A stretch of 10,485 bases of DNA from an uncultured bacterium (GCA_949286645.1 CASEDN010000012.1:1-10485); one strand, 5' to 3'; counted from the stretch's first letter, positions 1 to 6,784 are shown. Made by a program: numbers and translations. The notes: generated by a model from the letters alone, not told the origin.

Positions 1-1386
1 AATAGTAGTGAGAGTAATAATTATCGTTTGAGAATGTGGGTAGATGAAAATTATAATCCTCAAGGAGATGGAGGGAACTTACAGTTTAGTGTTCAGATAA
101 ATGTTTATGGTAAATCTGGAGATAAGATGCCTTCAAAAACTGGATTAGTTGATGAAGTAATACTATCAAATATTCCTAAAGAAAATCAATATGATGATGG
201 AGAAAATACATTTATAATAGGTGAAGATCCAAATAACTATATTTGGTACTCAGGAAAGTTATGGAGAGCGGTATCAGTTAATAATGAAGCGAATACAACT
301 AAGTTAGTTACTCAGTGGGATATAAGCGTAGTATCTTATAAAACTGAAAATAGTTCATCTTTTTCAGGTAGTTATGCTAAACAGTGGTTAAATGACACAA
401 CAGTAGATGGATTCTTAGCTAACTTAAGAGATTATGAAAAATTTGTTGTACCAAATTTTGAATGGGTTGAAGGTATTACAGATACAGTGGGACTACTTAG
501 TACTTATGACTATAGAATAGGTTATAGTGGTACGACTTATGAGAATGGATATTTAAATAATGGTCTTCAGTGGTGGACATTGAGTCCCCGTAATGCAACT
601 AGTTTGTATTATATAGCATCTGATGGTTCAGTTGCTTCTTCTTCTGCAGATACTGGTAGAGGTATTCGTCCAGTAATAAATCTGAAATCTGATATAAAAA
701 TAGTGGATGGAGATGGAACTGAGACTGATCCTTATCGTTTAGAGGGAGATAATGATAACAATCTTAATGGAACTTTACTAAATACAAGATACAGTGGTGA
801 ATATATTCGTTTTGGAAATGATGAAAATAATCTATACAGAATAGTAAGTCATGAAACGCCAGGTTTAACTAAGATAACTAGTGCCGAACCTTTGAAAAAT
901 AAAACTAGTGCTTTTGGTTCTACATTTTATTATTCGAGTACAAATACAATTGGAACTTTCTTGAATGGAGAATATCTAACAAATTATATAGGTGATGAGT
1001 TTAATAATATGATAGAAGATAGTACTACTTGGTACTTAGGAGGTTTAGAAAATGGAATGAATTATAGACTAGCCAAATATACAAGTACCTCTATGGCGAG
1101 TACAGCGAGAAGTACTGAAGCAAAAGTAGGATTATTAAGAGTAGCTGAGTTAATGTCAGGTCAATTTCCAATATCTGATTTACCAACTAACGATTATTGG
1201 ACGTTAACGAGGAAGTCCGGTACTTTAGCGGGAGTTTTAAAAGTACACCCTGCTGCAAATTTTTTTAGTTCAAATTGCCAGAATAGTGGTTATATAAAAC
1301 CAGCATTTAATTTAAAGTCAAACGTTATCATAACATCTGGAGATGGAACTAAAAATAATCCTTTTGAAATTGAATTAGATGTTTAG
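1..1386 (+). CDS. Partial surface/secreted protein with two tandem DUF6273-like domains (3' end of gene)
   Basis: The frame is open from base 1, so the 5' end lies outside the window. The TTG at 28 and the ATG at 34 are internal codons, not a start; no ribosome binding site precedes them. The first visible residues (YRLRMWVDE..., then FSVQINVYG) resemble the end of a TasA/camelysin-like beta-sandwich domain. Two related units of about 170-190 residues follow. Each carries an IGxxxNxYIW/IRFG-type opening, an AKQWLN or GTFLNGEYL motif, a WWTLSPR or YWTLTR motif, and the closing pattern NLKSxxxIxxGDGTxxxPxxxE. This layout fits DUF6273-like domains of Firmicutes surface and phage-associated proteins; the exact family is inference. 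No LPXTG motif or C-terminal membrane anchor is visible, so any anchor or signal peptide must be upstream. Function unknown; an extracellular adhesin-like or envelope role is plausible. It ends in TAG at 1384-1386. Confidence 0.7.
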   Translation, partial: NSSESNNYRLRMWVDENYNPQGDGGNLQFSVQINVYGKSGDKMPSKTGLVDEVILSNIPKENQYDDGENTFIIGEDPNNYIWYSGKLWRAVSVNNEANTTKLVTQWDISVVSYKTENSSSFSGSYAKQWLNDTTVDGFLANLRDYEKFVVPNFEWVEGITDTVGLLSTYDYRIGYSGTTYENGYLNNGLQWWTLSPRNATSLYYIASDGSVASSSADTGRGIRPVINLKSDIKIVDGDGTETDPYRLEGDNDNNLNGTLLNTRYSGEYIRFGNDENNLYRIVSHETPGLTKITSAEPLKNKTSAFGSTFYYSSTNTIGTFLNGEYLTNYIGDEFNNMIEDSTTWYLGGLENGMNYRLAKYTSTSMASTARSTEAKVGLLRVAELMSGQFPISDLPTNDYWTLTRKSGTLAGVLKVHPAANFFSSNCQNSGYIKPAFNLKSNVIITSGDGTKNNPFEIELDV

Positions 1387-1429
1387 AATAGCTCAATTTA
1401 TAAAAAAATACAATTTTTATAAAAAACTA

Positions 1430-1458
1430 TTGATAAACAGTATATCCTGTGTTACATT
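1430..1458 (+). promoter_or_regulatory. Promoter of the XRE-family regulator gene
   Basis: TTGATA at 1430-1435, a 17-base spacer, and TACATT at 1453-1458 preceded by TG one base upstream (extended -10). The predicted start of transcription is near 1465, directly before the AGGAGG, so the leader would be very short. Confidence 0.45.
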
Positions 1459-1477
1459 ATTGGCAGGAGGGAGACTT

Positions 1478-1726
1478 ATGGATAAAAATAAAGAAGATAA
1501 GTTAAAAGAATTAGAGTATGAATTTGTACAAGATTTTATTAAATTAAGAAAGGATAATCATTTAACTCAGGAAGCTATGGCTAATCAATCTGGAGTTATT
1601 AGATTAACTATTACAAGAATTGAAAATTTAATAACATCTCCACAAATTAATACACTAATCAAAATATTAGAACCTATTGGTTATACTGTTAAGATAGAAC
1701 CAATTGATAAGAAAAAGAAAAAATAG
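1478..1726 (+). CDS. XRE/HigA-like helix-turn-helix regulator, 82 aa
   Basis: Small DNA-binding protein of the Cro/CI (XRE) class. The helix-turn-helix covers about residues 29-50 (LTQEAMANQSGV, then a recognition helix around TITRIEN). The following IKILEPIGYTVKIEPI segment is typical of HigA-like antitoxins and short XRE regulators. The ATG at 1478 is chosen because AGGAGG at 1465-1470 lies 7 bases ahead; an in-frame ATG at 1379, overlapping the previous stop, lacks a ribosome binding site and would add an unlikely 33-residue hydrophobic/basic tail. The C-terminus is a poly-lysine run. No toxin gene is adjacent on either strand, so it may be a solitary regulator or an orphan antitoxin. It has its own promoter and terminator and is therefore a single-gene transcript. 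Confidence 0.75.
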   Translation: MDKNKEDKLKELEYEFVQDFIKLRKDNHLTQEAMANQSGVIRLTITRIENLITSPQINTLIKILEPIGYTVKIEPIDKKKKK

Positions 1727-1757
1727 ACTTGAGGTAAAAAACTTCTAGTCTTTTTTA
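1725..1757 (+). terminator. Intrinsic terminator after the XRE gene
   Basis: Arms 1725-1734 (AGACTTGAGG) and 1742-1751 (CTTCTAGTCT) form a 10-position stem with one T-T mismatch and one G-U pair, a 7-base A-rich loop, then six T. It starts inside the TAG stop codon. Confidence 0.7.
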
Positions 1758-1778
1758 AATTTTAGTAGAATTTTTTTT

Positions 1779-1784
1779 TATAAT
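1779..1784 (+). promoter_or_regulatory. dnaB: Possible -10 box for dnaB
   Basis: TATAAT at 1779-1784 after a run of T. No convincing -35 hexamer is found 16-18 bases upstream; a TATACT at 1789-1794 is an alternative. Only the -10 can be supported. Confidence 0.3.
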
Positions 1785-1815
1785 CATCTATACTATTTTC
1801 TAGGAAGTGAAGACT

Positions 1816-3126
1816 ATGAAAAATATTACATTATTACCAGCAGATACCTATATAGTAGTTAATAAGACTGTCCTTCAGGAAGAAGATAGGCGCCTTTTAA
1901 CTATGCTTTATCAACCAATAGTAGGTTATGCTGCTATTAGTCTTTATTTTACCTTAATAGATGATTTGGATGAGTTTAATCGTTTGAGTAATGATTTAAA
2001 TCATCATCATTTAATGAGCATAATGCAACTAAGACTCGAAGATATTATGATTGCAAGAGAGAAGTTAGAGGCAGTTGGACTTTTAAAAACTTATTTAAAA
2101 AAGGGTAGTGTTAATAACTATGTCTATCTTTTGTATTCTCCAATTAATGCTAATGATTTTTTTAATCATCCAATATTGAATATAGTCCTATATAATAATA
2201 TAGGTAAGAAAGAATATGATAAACGAGTAGAAATGTTTAAAGTACCACGTGTTAGATTAACTGATTATGAAGATGTTTCTCATAAATTTAATGAAGTGTT
2301 TAAAAGTAGTAATTTAAAACCATTTGAAGTTATTGAAGATATAGAAAAACGTGAGGAGGCATCAATTATCCTAGATGATATGATAGACTTTAATCTTTTA
2401 ATATCTTCTATTCCTAGTGGACTAGTTAGTAATCGATGCTTCGATAAAGATACTAAAAAACTAATTAATAATCTTGCTTTAGTTTATAATATTGATACAG
2501 AAAGAATGAGTGGACTTGTTAGAACTTCTTTAAATGAAAAAGGTTTAATTGATAAAACTCTCTTAAGAAAGAATTGTCGTAACTATTATTCCTTCGAAAA
2601 TGTAGGAAGTCTTCCAACCCTTGTTTATCAAACGCAACCAGATTATTTAAAGAAACCTGAAGGAGATACTTCTAAATGGGCTAAAATGGCTTATACTTTT
2701 GAAAATACTAGTCCTTATGATTATTTAAAAAGTAAAATGAAAGGAGCAGAACCTACTAAAAGAGATTTAAATTTAATAGAAGACTTGATGATAGATCAAA
2801 AACTAAGTGCGGGAGTTGTTAATGTTTTGATTTCTTATGCTTTAAAAATAAATAATCAAAAGTTAAATCGTAATTATTTAGAAACAATTGCAGGTCAGTG
2901 GAAACGACTTAATATTGAAACTGTAGAAGAAGCGATGAAGTTAACAGAAAAGGAATATAAAAAGATGAAAAAGCTCGCTACTAATACAACTAAAAATAAA
3001 ACGGCATCTAAAAAAATAGCGAAAGAAGAAATATTACCAGACTGGTTTGGTAAAGAATTAGATACTGATAATACTAGTGAAAAAGAAAGAGAAGAACTGG
3101 ATAAAATTATAGATAGTCTTGTCTAA
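1816..3126 (+). CDS. dnaB: DnaB-type replication initiation / helicase-loading protein (DnaD-like)
   Basis: Primosomal protein of the Firmicutes DnaB (helicase loader) type, not the DnaB helicase of E. coli. In the family it acts with DnaD and DnaI to load the replicative helicase at oriC and at restart sites, and it is membrane-associated in Bacillus subtilis. The N-terminal region shows the winged-helix signature LLTMLYQPIVGYAAISLYFTL. The C-terminal DnaD-like domain carries the YxxxIxxxW motif at residues 354-362 (YLETIAGQW) followed by NIETVEEA, which is the DNA-binding element of the family. A lysine-rich linker and an acidic tail follow. The 436-residue length is normal. ATG 1816 is preferred to the in-frame GTG at 1807 because AGGAAGTGA (1802-1810) is the ribosome binding site and covers that GTG. 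The usual partner dnaI is not next to it: an unrelated membrane protein follows with its own promoter. Confidence 0.88.
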   Translation: MKNITLLPADTYIVVNKTVLQEEDRRLLTMLYQPIVGYAAISLYFTLIDDLDEFNRLSNDLNHHHLMSIMQLRLEDIMIAREKLEAVGLLKTYLKKGSVNNYVYLLYSPINANDFFNHPILNIVLYNNIGKKEYDKRVEMFKVPRVRLTDYEDVSHKFNEVFKSSNLKPFEVIEDIEKREEASIILDDMIDFNLLISSIPSGLVSNRCFDKDTKKLINNLALVYNIDTERMSGLVRTSLNEKGLIDKTLLRKNCRNYYSFENVGSLPTLVYQTQPDYLKKPEGDTSKWAKMAYTFENTSPYDYLKSKMKGAEPTKRDLNLIEDLMIDQKLSAGVVNVLISYALKINNQKLNRNYLETIAGQWKRLNIETVEEAMKLTEKEYKKMKKLATNTTKNKTASKKIAKEEILPDWFGKELDTDNTSEKEREELDKIIDSLV

Positions 3127-3147
3127 TTAGAGAAAATATGTTATAAT
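3119..3147 (+). promoter_or_regulatory. Promoter of the 3174 membrane-protein gene
   Basis: TTGTCT at 3119-3124, a 17-base spacer, and consensus TATAAT at 3142-3147 with an upstream TGT (extended -10). The -35 overlaps the end of dnaB. The spacer contains the palindrome TCTAATTAGA (3122-3131), shared with the sepF promoter. Confidence 0.65.
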
Positions 3148-3173
3148 ATGCCTTAATTAAAGGGGGTACGAAT

Positions 3174-3662
3174 ATGACTAATACAAGAGATTTATTAATT
3201 AGAAAATATGTTATAGATATAATTTTTGTAGTAGTAGTTATATCATTACTTACTTGGTTTTGGTTTGGACCTTATCAACATAAGGTGAGAATAAGGGAGT
3301 CTCTTAAAGCTAATAATATTGAATTTAATAAAGATATTGCATACAGTGGTTTTGATTACTTAGAACTTTCTTCTAATAAAATTACAAAAGACTTAACAGT
3401 TACTAATGATAGTGATAAGGAAATAAGTTTTATTATTAATTTTAATAACTTAACTAATGATAATAATAATTATATTAGTTACGTTTTAACTGATAATGAA
3501 GGTTATCAAAATGATATTAGAAATTTATCACTTGATGGTTATATTTTAGAAAATAATTTGGAAATAAATGAAACTAAAACTTATACTATTACTATTTGGA
3601 ATAATGATGGTGAAGAAATTAGTGGAAACTTAAATATTTTATTAAATCCTATAATGGCTTAA
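3174..3662 (+). CDS. Single-pass membrane protein with extracellular beta-rich domain, 162 aa
   Basis: Not recognised as a named family. A short N-terminus with basic residues (RKY at 10-12) is followed by one strong membrane segment, about residues 12-31 (VIDIIFVVVVISLLTWFWFG), with no signal-peptidase site visible. The remaining 130 residues are polar, rich in Asn/Asp/Thr and alternate in a beta-strand manner: LTVTNDSDKEISFIINFNN, then YVLTDNEG, then KTYTITIWNNDGE. That pattern resembles the beta-sandwich of TasA/camelysin-like surface proteins (inference only), and the partial protein at the left edge of the window shows a similar ending. The expected topology is N-terminus in, domain outside. 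The start is well fixed: AGGGGG (3161-3166) is 7 bases before the ATG. It has its own extended -10 promoter and probably forms a one-gene transcript ending before the tRNA. Confidence 0.65.
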   Translation: MTNTRDLLIRKYVIDIIFVVVVISLLTWFWFGPYQHKVRIRESLKANNIEFNKDIAYSGFDYLELSSNKITKDLTVTNDSDKEISFIINFNNLTNDNNNYISYVLTDNEGYQNDIRNLSLDGYILENNLEINETKTYTITIWNNDGEEISGNLNILLNPIMA

Positions 3663-3687
3663 CAAATATTAAAAGATATGTTAAAAT
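3659..3687 (+). promoter_or_regulatory. Promoter of tRNA-Arg
   Basis: TTAACA at 3659-3664, a 17-base spacer, and TAAAAT at 3682-3687 with TG one base upstream (extended -10). Transcription would start near 3694, about 13 bases before the mature tRNA 5' end. The -35 overlaps the last codons of the preceding gene. Confidence 0.55.
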
Positions 3688-3702
3688 ATAAGTATCTTTT
3701 TT
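3671..3702 (+). terminator. Possible weak terminator of the 3174 gene
   Basis: AAAAGATA (3671-3678) and TATCTTTT (3693-3700) are an exact 8-bp inverted repeat around a 14-base loop, ending in a run of T. The stem is AT-rich and weak and overlaps the tRNA promoter. RNA started at the tRNA promoter would lack the left arm, so the hairpin would only affect read-through from upstream. Confidence 0.35.
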
Positions 3703-3706
3703 ATTT

Positions 3707-3781
3707 GTCCCCATAGTTCAACGGATAGAACAAGGCCCTCCTAAGGCTTAGATGAAGGTTCGATTCCCTCTGGGGACGCCA
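3707..3781 (+). tRNA. tRNA-Arg (anticodon CCT), CCA encoded
   Basis: A complete cloverleaf is visible. Acceptor stem GTCCCCA pairs with TGGGGAC; D arm GTTC/GAAC with loop AACGGATA; anticodon stem AGGCC/GGCTT; loop CTCCTAA with anticodon CCT; T loop TTCGATT; discriminator G; encoded CCA at 3779-3781. It reads AGG. The A in the D loop after GG and the discriminator G are normal arginine identity elements, which argues that AGG means Arg here. The T stem GAAGG/CCCTC has one A-C mismatch in the middle. Confidence 0.96.
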
Positions 3782-3793
3782 GTTAGAATTTTT

Positions 3794-3820
3794 CCCTTAT
3801 TTTTATAAGGGTTTTTATTT
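3794..3820 (+). terminator. Intrinsic terminator after tRNA-Arg
   Basis: CCCTTAT (3794-3800) and ATAAGGG (3805-3811) form a perfect 7-bp stem with a TTTT loop, followed by TTTTTATTTT. Confidence 0.85.
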
Positions 3821-4007
3821 TACCATTTAATTTCTCTTTTCCACATTAAAGCAATTCTTAAACTAGTATAATAAAGTGGGTTATATTTTATATAGTATTA
3901 TCAAAAGTAATTTAACTGCTGATAATATAGTAATAATTACTAAGTATTTAAACTTTATAAAAAATAAATAGTTAGTCAAGTGATATATAATAAATATTAA
4001 AATGCAC
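3821..4007 (+). other. AT-rich intergenic region without a gene
   Basis: No ORF with a ribosome binding site is seen on either strand between the tRNA terminator and the promoter of the ATPase gene. It contains a TATAAT at 3867-3872 without a clear -35, and an exact dyad TAGTAAT-A-ATTACTA at 3928-3942. CAAGTG (3977-3982) and CACTTG (4005-4010) form a spaced inverted repeat whose right arm touches the -35 box of the next gene. These could be operator-like sites, but in such AT-rich DNA short dyads also arise by chance. Confidence 0.3.
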
Positions 4008-4036
4008 TTGTTACTAGCAGGAATTTATAGTATAAT
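4008..4036 (+). promoter_or_regulatory. Promoter of the HerA-like ATPase gene
   Basis: TTGTTA at 4008-4013, a 17-base spacer, and consensus TATAAT at 4031-4036. The leader to the ATG at 4062 is about 19 bases. Confidence 0.6.
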
Positions 4037-4061
4037 TTTTATAGAATAAGAAGGTGTTTTC

Positions 4062-5831
4062 ATGTTAGGAACTATTAGAGAAATAATAGATAATAATGTC
4101 ATTTTAGATTTAAATATAGATTTAAGTAAACAAGCTAATCTTTTGAATTTGCATGTTATATTTGAAGACAATGAAACTAAAATAGTAGGAGAAATTGTTA
4201 ATAGTACAAAAACAACTTTAAAAATAAATATTATTGGGGAAATAAAAAATAATGAATTTTTGCCTGGTATAAGTGTTAAACCGTCTTTTAGATCAACTAC
4301 TAGGATTGTGACTATGGATGAACTTTCTTTAATACTTGGTCCAGTTGAATCAACTGCTAATGAAGTTACTTTTGGGTATTCTAATATTTATCAGAATTAT
4401 AAAATAAACGTTGATATAAATGGTTTTTTTAGTAATCACTTTGCCATATTAGGGAACTCTGGTGCTGGTAAATCATATTCTGTTAGTCGTATTTTACAAA
4501 ATGTTTTTACAGATCCTAGAAAGAGTCCAGTTGGTGCTCATGTCATTATGTTTGATGCTTATGGCGAATATACAAGAGCTTTAGGTGATGTTGATAAAGT
4601 AAATCCTAATATACATTATAAAACCTATACTACTAATCCTGATAATGCAAACAGTGAGATCTTAAATGTTCCTCTTTGGTTATTAGGAGTAGATGATTTA
4701 GCATTACTTCTTGATGTAACAACGCCTAATCAGATTCCTATTATTGAAAAAGCTTTATCATTAGTTACTATTCTAACAGGAGATGATCCTGATGTTATTA
4801 AATATAAAAATGATATTATTGCAAGAGCAGTACTAGATATTCTTTTGAGTGGACATCAATCTACTAAAATAAGAGACCAAGTAATAGCAGTACTTACTAA
4901 ATTTAATACAGATGATTTAAGTTTAGAAGCAAAGATTGTTCAACCTGGATATACTAGAACTTTTAAACAGTGTTTATATATAGATAAAACTGGTAAATTA
5001 ATGGAGATGGAATTAGTTGTTAATTTTGTGAAACAGTTTATAATGGATGACTTTAATTTAGAGGATAGACCTGAAAAGCTTATTGCATATACTTTAAAGG
5101 ACTTAGAAACAGCGATGGATTTTGCTTTAATTAGTGAAGGAATACTAAAGAGTGATAGAGTCTATGATTATGCTAATGTCTTGAGTGTTAGATTACATAC
5201 TCTTGCTAATAGTCCTAATCATGTCTTCTTTGATTCAACATCTTATATATCTAAAGATACTTTTTTAGATAGATTATTTACTAATATGAATGGTGAGAGG
5301 TCTCAAATAATAAACTTTAATATTAGTTATATTGAAGATCGTCTTGCAAAAGTAATCACAAAAATAATATCAAAGTTAATTTTTGATACAGCGGTTGCTA
5401 ATGAGAAACGTGGTAGTGTACCATATCATATAATAATTGAAGAAGCACATAGATATGTTCAAAAAGATACAGATACTGAAATACTTGGTTATAATATTTT
5501 TGATCGTATAACTAAAGAAGGACGTAAATATGGAGTTTTACTTGGTTTGATTACCCAAAGACCTAGCGAGCTTTCTGATACTGCTATTTCTCAATGTTCA
5601 AACTTTGTTATTTTAAGAACATTGCATCCTAAAGATTTAGCTTATATTAAAGATATGGTTCCATCTATTTCTTTAGAAGTAGCTAATCAACTAAAAAATT
5701 TAAAACCTGGTAATGCGATTGCCTTTGGTAGTGCTTTTAAGGTTCCAATTAATATGCAATTTCAAAAAGCTGATCCGGAGCCTTTGTCTAATAATGTTGA
5801 TATTAAAAATATTTGGTATAAAAATAATTAA
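4062..5831 (+). CDS. HerA/DUF87-family hexameric ATPase (DNA translocase type), 589 aa
   Basis: FtsK/HerA-superfamily P-loop ATPase. Residues 1 to about 100 fit an N-terminal HAS-barrel (beta-rich, LGTIREIIDNNVILDL, with a GPVESTANEV hinge). Walker A is GNSGAGKS at residues 131-138. Walker B is HIIIEEAH at 456-463, with a double acidic pair. It is followed by EGRKYG and the sensor motif LITQRPSEL, then CSNFVILRTLHPKDL; these are typical of HerA-like translocases. Archaeal HerA works with the nuclease NurA, and bacterial relatives pair with SIR2 or nuclease partners in phage defence. No such partner lies next to this gene: a tRNA precedes it and sepF follows, each with its own promoter. A housekeeping DNA-processing role is therefore as likely as defence. 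Length fits the family. ATG 4062 has the ribosome binding site AAGGTG (4051-4056). The substrate is not deducible from sequence. Confidence 0.85.
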   Translation: MLGTIREIIDNNVILDLNIDLSKQANLLNLHVIFEDNETKIVGEIVNSTKTTLKINIIGEIKNNEFLPGISVKPSFRSTTRIVTMDELSLILGPVESTANEVTFGYSNIYQNYKINVDINGFFSNHFAILGNSGAGKSYSVSRILQNVFTDPRKSPVGAHVIMFDAYGEYTRALGDVDKVNPNIHYKTYTTNPDNANSEILNVPLWLLGVDDLALLLDVTTPNQIPIIEKALSLVTILTGDDPDVIKYKNDIIARAVLDILLSGHQSTKIRDQVIAVLTKFNTDDLSLEAKIVQPGYTRTFKQCLYIDKTGKLMEMELVVNFVKQFIMDDFNLEDRPEKLIAYTLKDLETAMDFALISEGILKSDRVYDYANVLSVRLHTLANSPNHVFFDSTSYISKDTFLDRLFTNMNGERSQIINFNISYIEDRLAKVITKIISKLIFDTAVANEKRGSVPYHIIIEEAHRYVQKDTDTEILGYNIFDRITKEGRKYGVLLGLITQRPSELSDTAISQCSNFVILRTLHPKDLAYIKDMVPSISLEVANQLKNLKPGNAIAFGSAFKVPINMQFQKADPEPLSNNVDIKNIWYKNN

Positions 5832-5835
5832 ATAC

Positions 5836-5851
5836 TTTTCTAATTAGAAAA
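5836..5851. promoter_or_regulatory. Perfect 16-bp palindrome upstream of sepF
   Basis: TTTTCTAATTAGAAAA is exactly self-complementary and lies where the -35 of the sepF promoter should be. Its core TCTAATTAGA plus the next 12 bases recur, with one mismatch, at 3122-3143 in the promoter of the 3174 gene. Candidate operator or activator site; the binding protein is unknown. Confidence 0.4.
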
Positions 5852-5861
5852 AATATGTTAC

Positions 5862-5867
5862 TATAAT
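5862..5867 (+). promoter_or_regulatory. -10 box of the sepF-divIVA-alarmone synthetase operon
   Basis: TATAAT at 5862-5867, leader about 17 bases, followed by AGGAGG. The -35 position (about 5838-5844) matches consensus poorly and coincides with the palindrome, which would suit a regulated promoter. Confidence 0.5.
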
Positions 5868-5890
5868 ATATATTAATAGGAGGATAAATT

Positions 5891-6319
5891 ATGGCTTTAG
5901 ATAAATTAAAAAAACTAATCGGTAGTGATGATGGAGATTATGAAGAAGAAATAAAAGAGGAGGAGTATTATAAAGTGAGTAGAGATGATTATATGGATGA
6001 AAATGGTGTTGCTGGTAGTAAAATGATGTTATTAGAACCACGTGCTTATTCTGAAAGTCAACAAATAGCAGATTATCTAAAAGAAAGAAATGCTGTTGTT
6101 GTTAATTTAAAACGTGTAACACCAGATCAAGCGAAAAGAATAGTGGACTTTTTAAGTGGTACTTTATATGCTATTGGTGGTGATTTACAAAAATTAGGAG
6201 GAGGAATATTTTTATGTACTCCGAATAATGTTAATGTAGAAGGAGAAATAAGTGATGATGCTGCTCCTAAGACTACAAGAAAATCTAAAAAACAAGAAGA
6301 CGATGAATTTGATTGGTAA
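5891..6319 (+). CDS. sepF: Cell division protein SepF
   Basis: SepF anchors and bundles FtsZ filaments at the inner face of the membrane during septation. The N-terminal MALDKLKKLIG is an amphipathic membrane-binding helix. An acidic, disordered linker follows (about 13-40). The SepF core is at about 47-116: MLLEPRAYSESQQIADYLKE, then AVVVNL, RIVDFLSGTLYAIGGDLQKLG and GIFLCTPNNVNV, all characteristic. AGGAGG (5878-5883) sits 7 bases before the ATG. Unlike many SepF proteins, which end soon after the core, this one has a tail of about 25 residues: a basic patch (TTRKSKK) and then the acidic end DDEFDW, perhaps a short interaction motif (inference). It is the first gene of an operon with divIVA. 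The ylmG and ylmH genes that often separate the two in Firmicutes are absent. Confidence 0.93.
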   Translation: MALDKLKKLIGSDDGDYEEEIKEEEYYKVSRDDYMDENGVAGSKMMLLEPRAYSESQQIADYLKERNAVVVNLKRVTPDQAKRIVDFLSGTLYAIGGDLQKLGGGIFLCTPNNVNVEGEISDDAAPKTTRKSKKQEDDEFDW

Positions 6320-6346
6320 TAACCCGTATTAAGGGATGTGATATTA

Positions 6347-6784
6347 ATGGACAAATTTAACTATGAGGCGAATGGTTATAATCGTGCAGAAGTTAATAAA
6401 TTTGTAACAGATGTAATTAAAGAAACAGAAGGTATAATAAAAAAGTGTAAAGATCAAAAAAAAGAAATAGCAGATCTTAAAGAAAAATTAAGTCACTATG
6501 TGGATTTAGAAAATACCTTAAAACAATCTTTAATTAATGCTGAAAAGACTGCTGATAATGTTAAGAGACTAGCAAGAGAAGAAGCAGATATTATAGTTAG
6601 TGATGCTAAACATAATGCTTCAAGGATAGTGGGAGAGTCATTATTGAAAGCTAGAAAAATAGAGGATGAAGCGGATAGATTAGAGAAAAATGTAAAGATA
6701 TTTAAACGCAAATTAAAAATTATTGTAGAACAACAAATGGCTGTAGTAGAAGAAATAGAAACACTAGACTTAGAAGATAAATAG
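6347..6784 (+). CDS. divIVA: DivIVA-family protein, 145 aa
   Basis: DivIVA-like coiled-coil protein that recognises curved membrane at poles and septum and recruits division or cell-wall proteins. The N-terminal signature FNYEANGYNRAEVNKFVTDVI is the membrane-targeting/lipid-binding segment of the family. The rest is almost wholly heptad-like coiled coil (about residues 25-135) rich in Lys, Glu and Ala, including AREEADIIVSDAKHNASRI, which is the usual DivIVA repeat pattern. ATG 6347 is chosen: AAGGGA (6331-6336) is 10 bases ahead, whereas the in-frame GTG at 6338 is only one base from it. It lies 27 bases after sepF and 32 bases before the synthetase gene, so the three are probably co-transcribed. 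At 145 residues it is shorter than typical B. subtilis-like DivIVA, so a GpsB-like or other DivIVA-domain paralogue is possible. Confidence 0.82.
   Translation: MDKFNYEANGYNRAEVNKFVTDVIKETEGIIKKCKDQKKEIADLKEKLSHYVDLENTLKQSLINAEKTADNVKRLAREEADIIVSDAKHNASRIVGESLLKARKIEDEADRLEKNVKIFKRKLKIIVEQQMAVVEEIETLDLEDK

Noticed and set aside
3707..3781. Reassignment of AGG to Met, a change reported in some uncultured Bacilli, considered because of the CCT tRNA
   Set aside because: The tRNA has normal arginine identity features (discriminator G, A in the D loop after GG), and AGG codons in the window fit Arg positions.
3707..4061. tRNA-Arg as an integration site of a mobile element
   Set aside because: No integrase, no second copy of the tRNA 3' end and no change of gene character beyond it are seen in the window.
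6127..6354. Open reading frame of 75 codons on the - strand across the end of sepF
   Set aside because: It lies opposite well-conserved sepF, has no ribosome binding site and a low-complexity Ser-rich product; a shadow of the real gene.
6496..6711. Open reading frame of 71 codons on the - strand within divIVA
   Set aside because: Its Ser/Leu-rich product is the mirror of the coiled-coil codons; no start signals.
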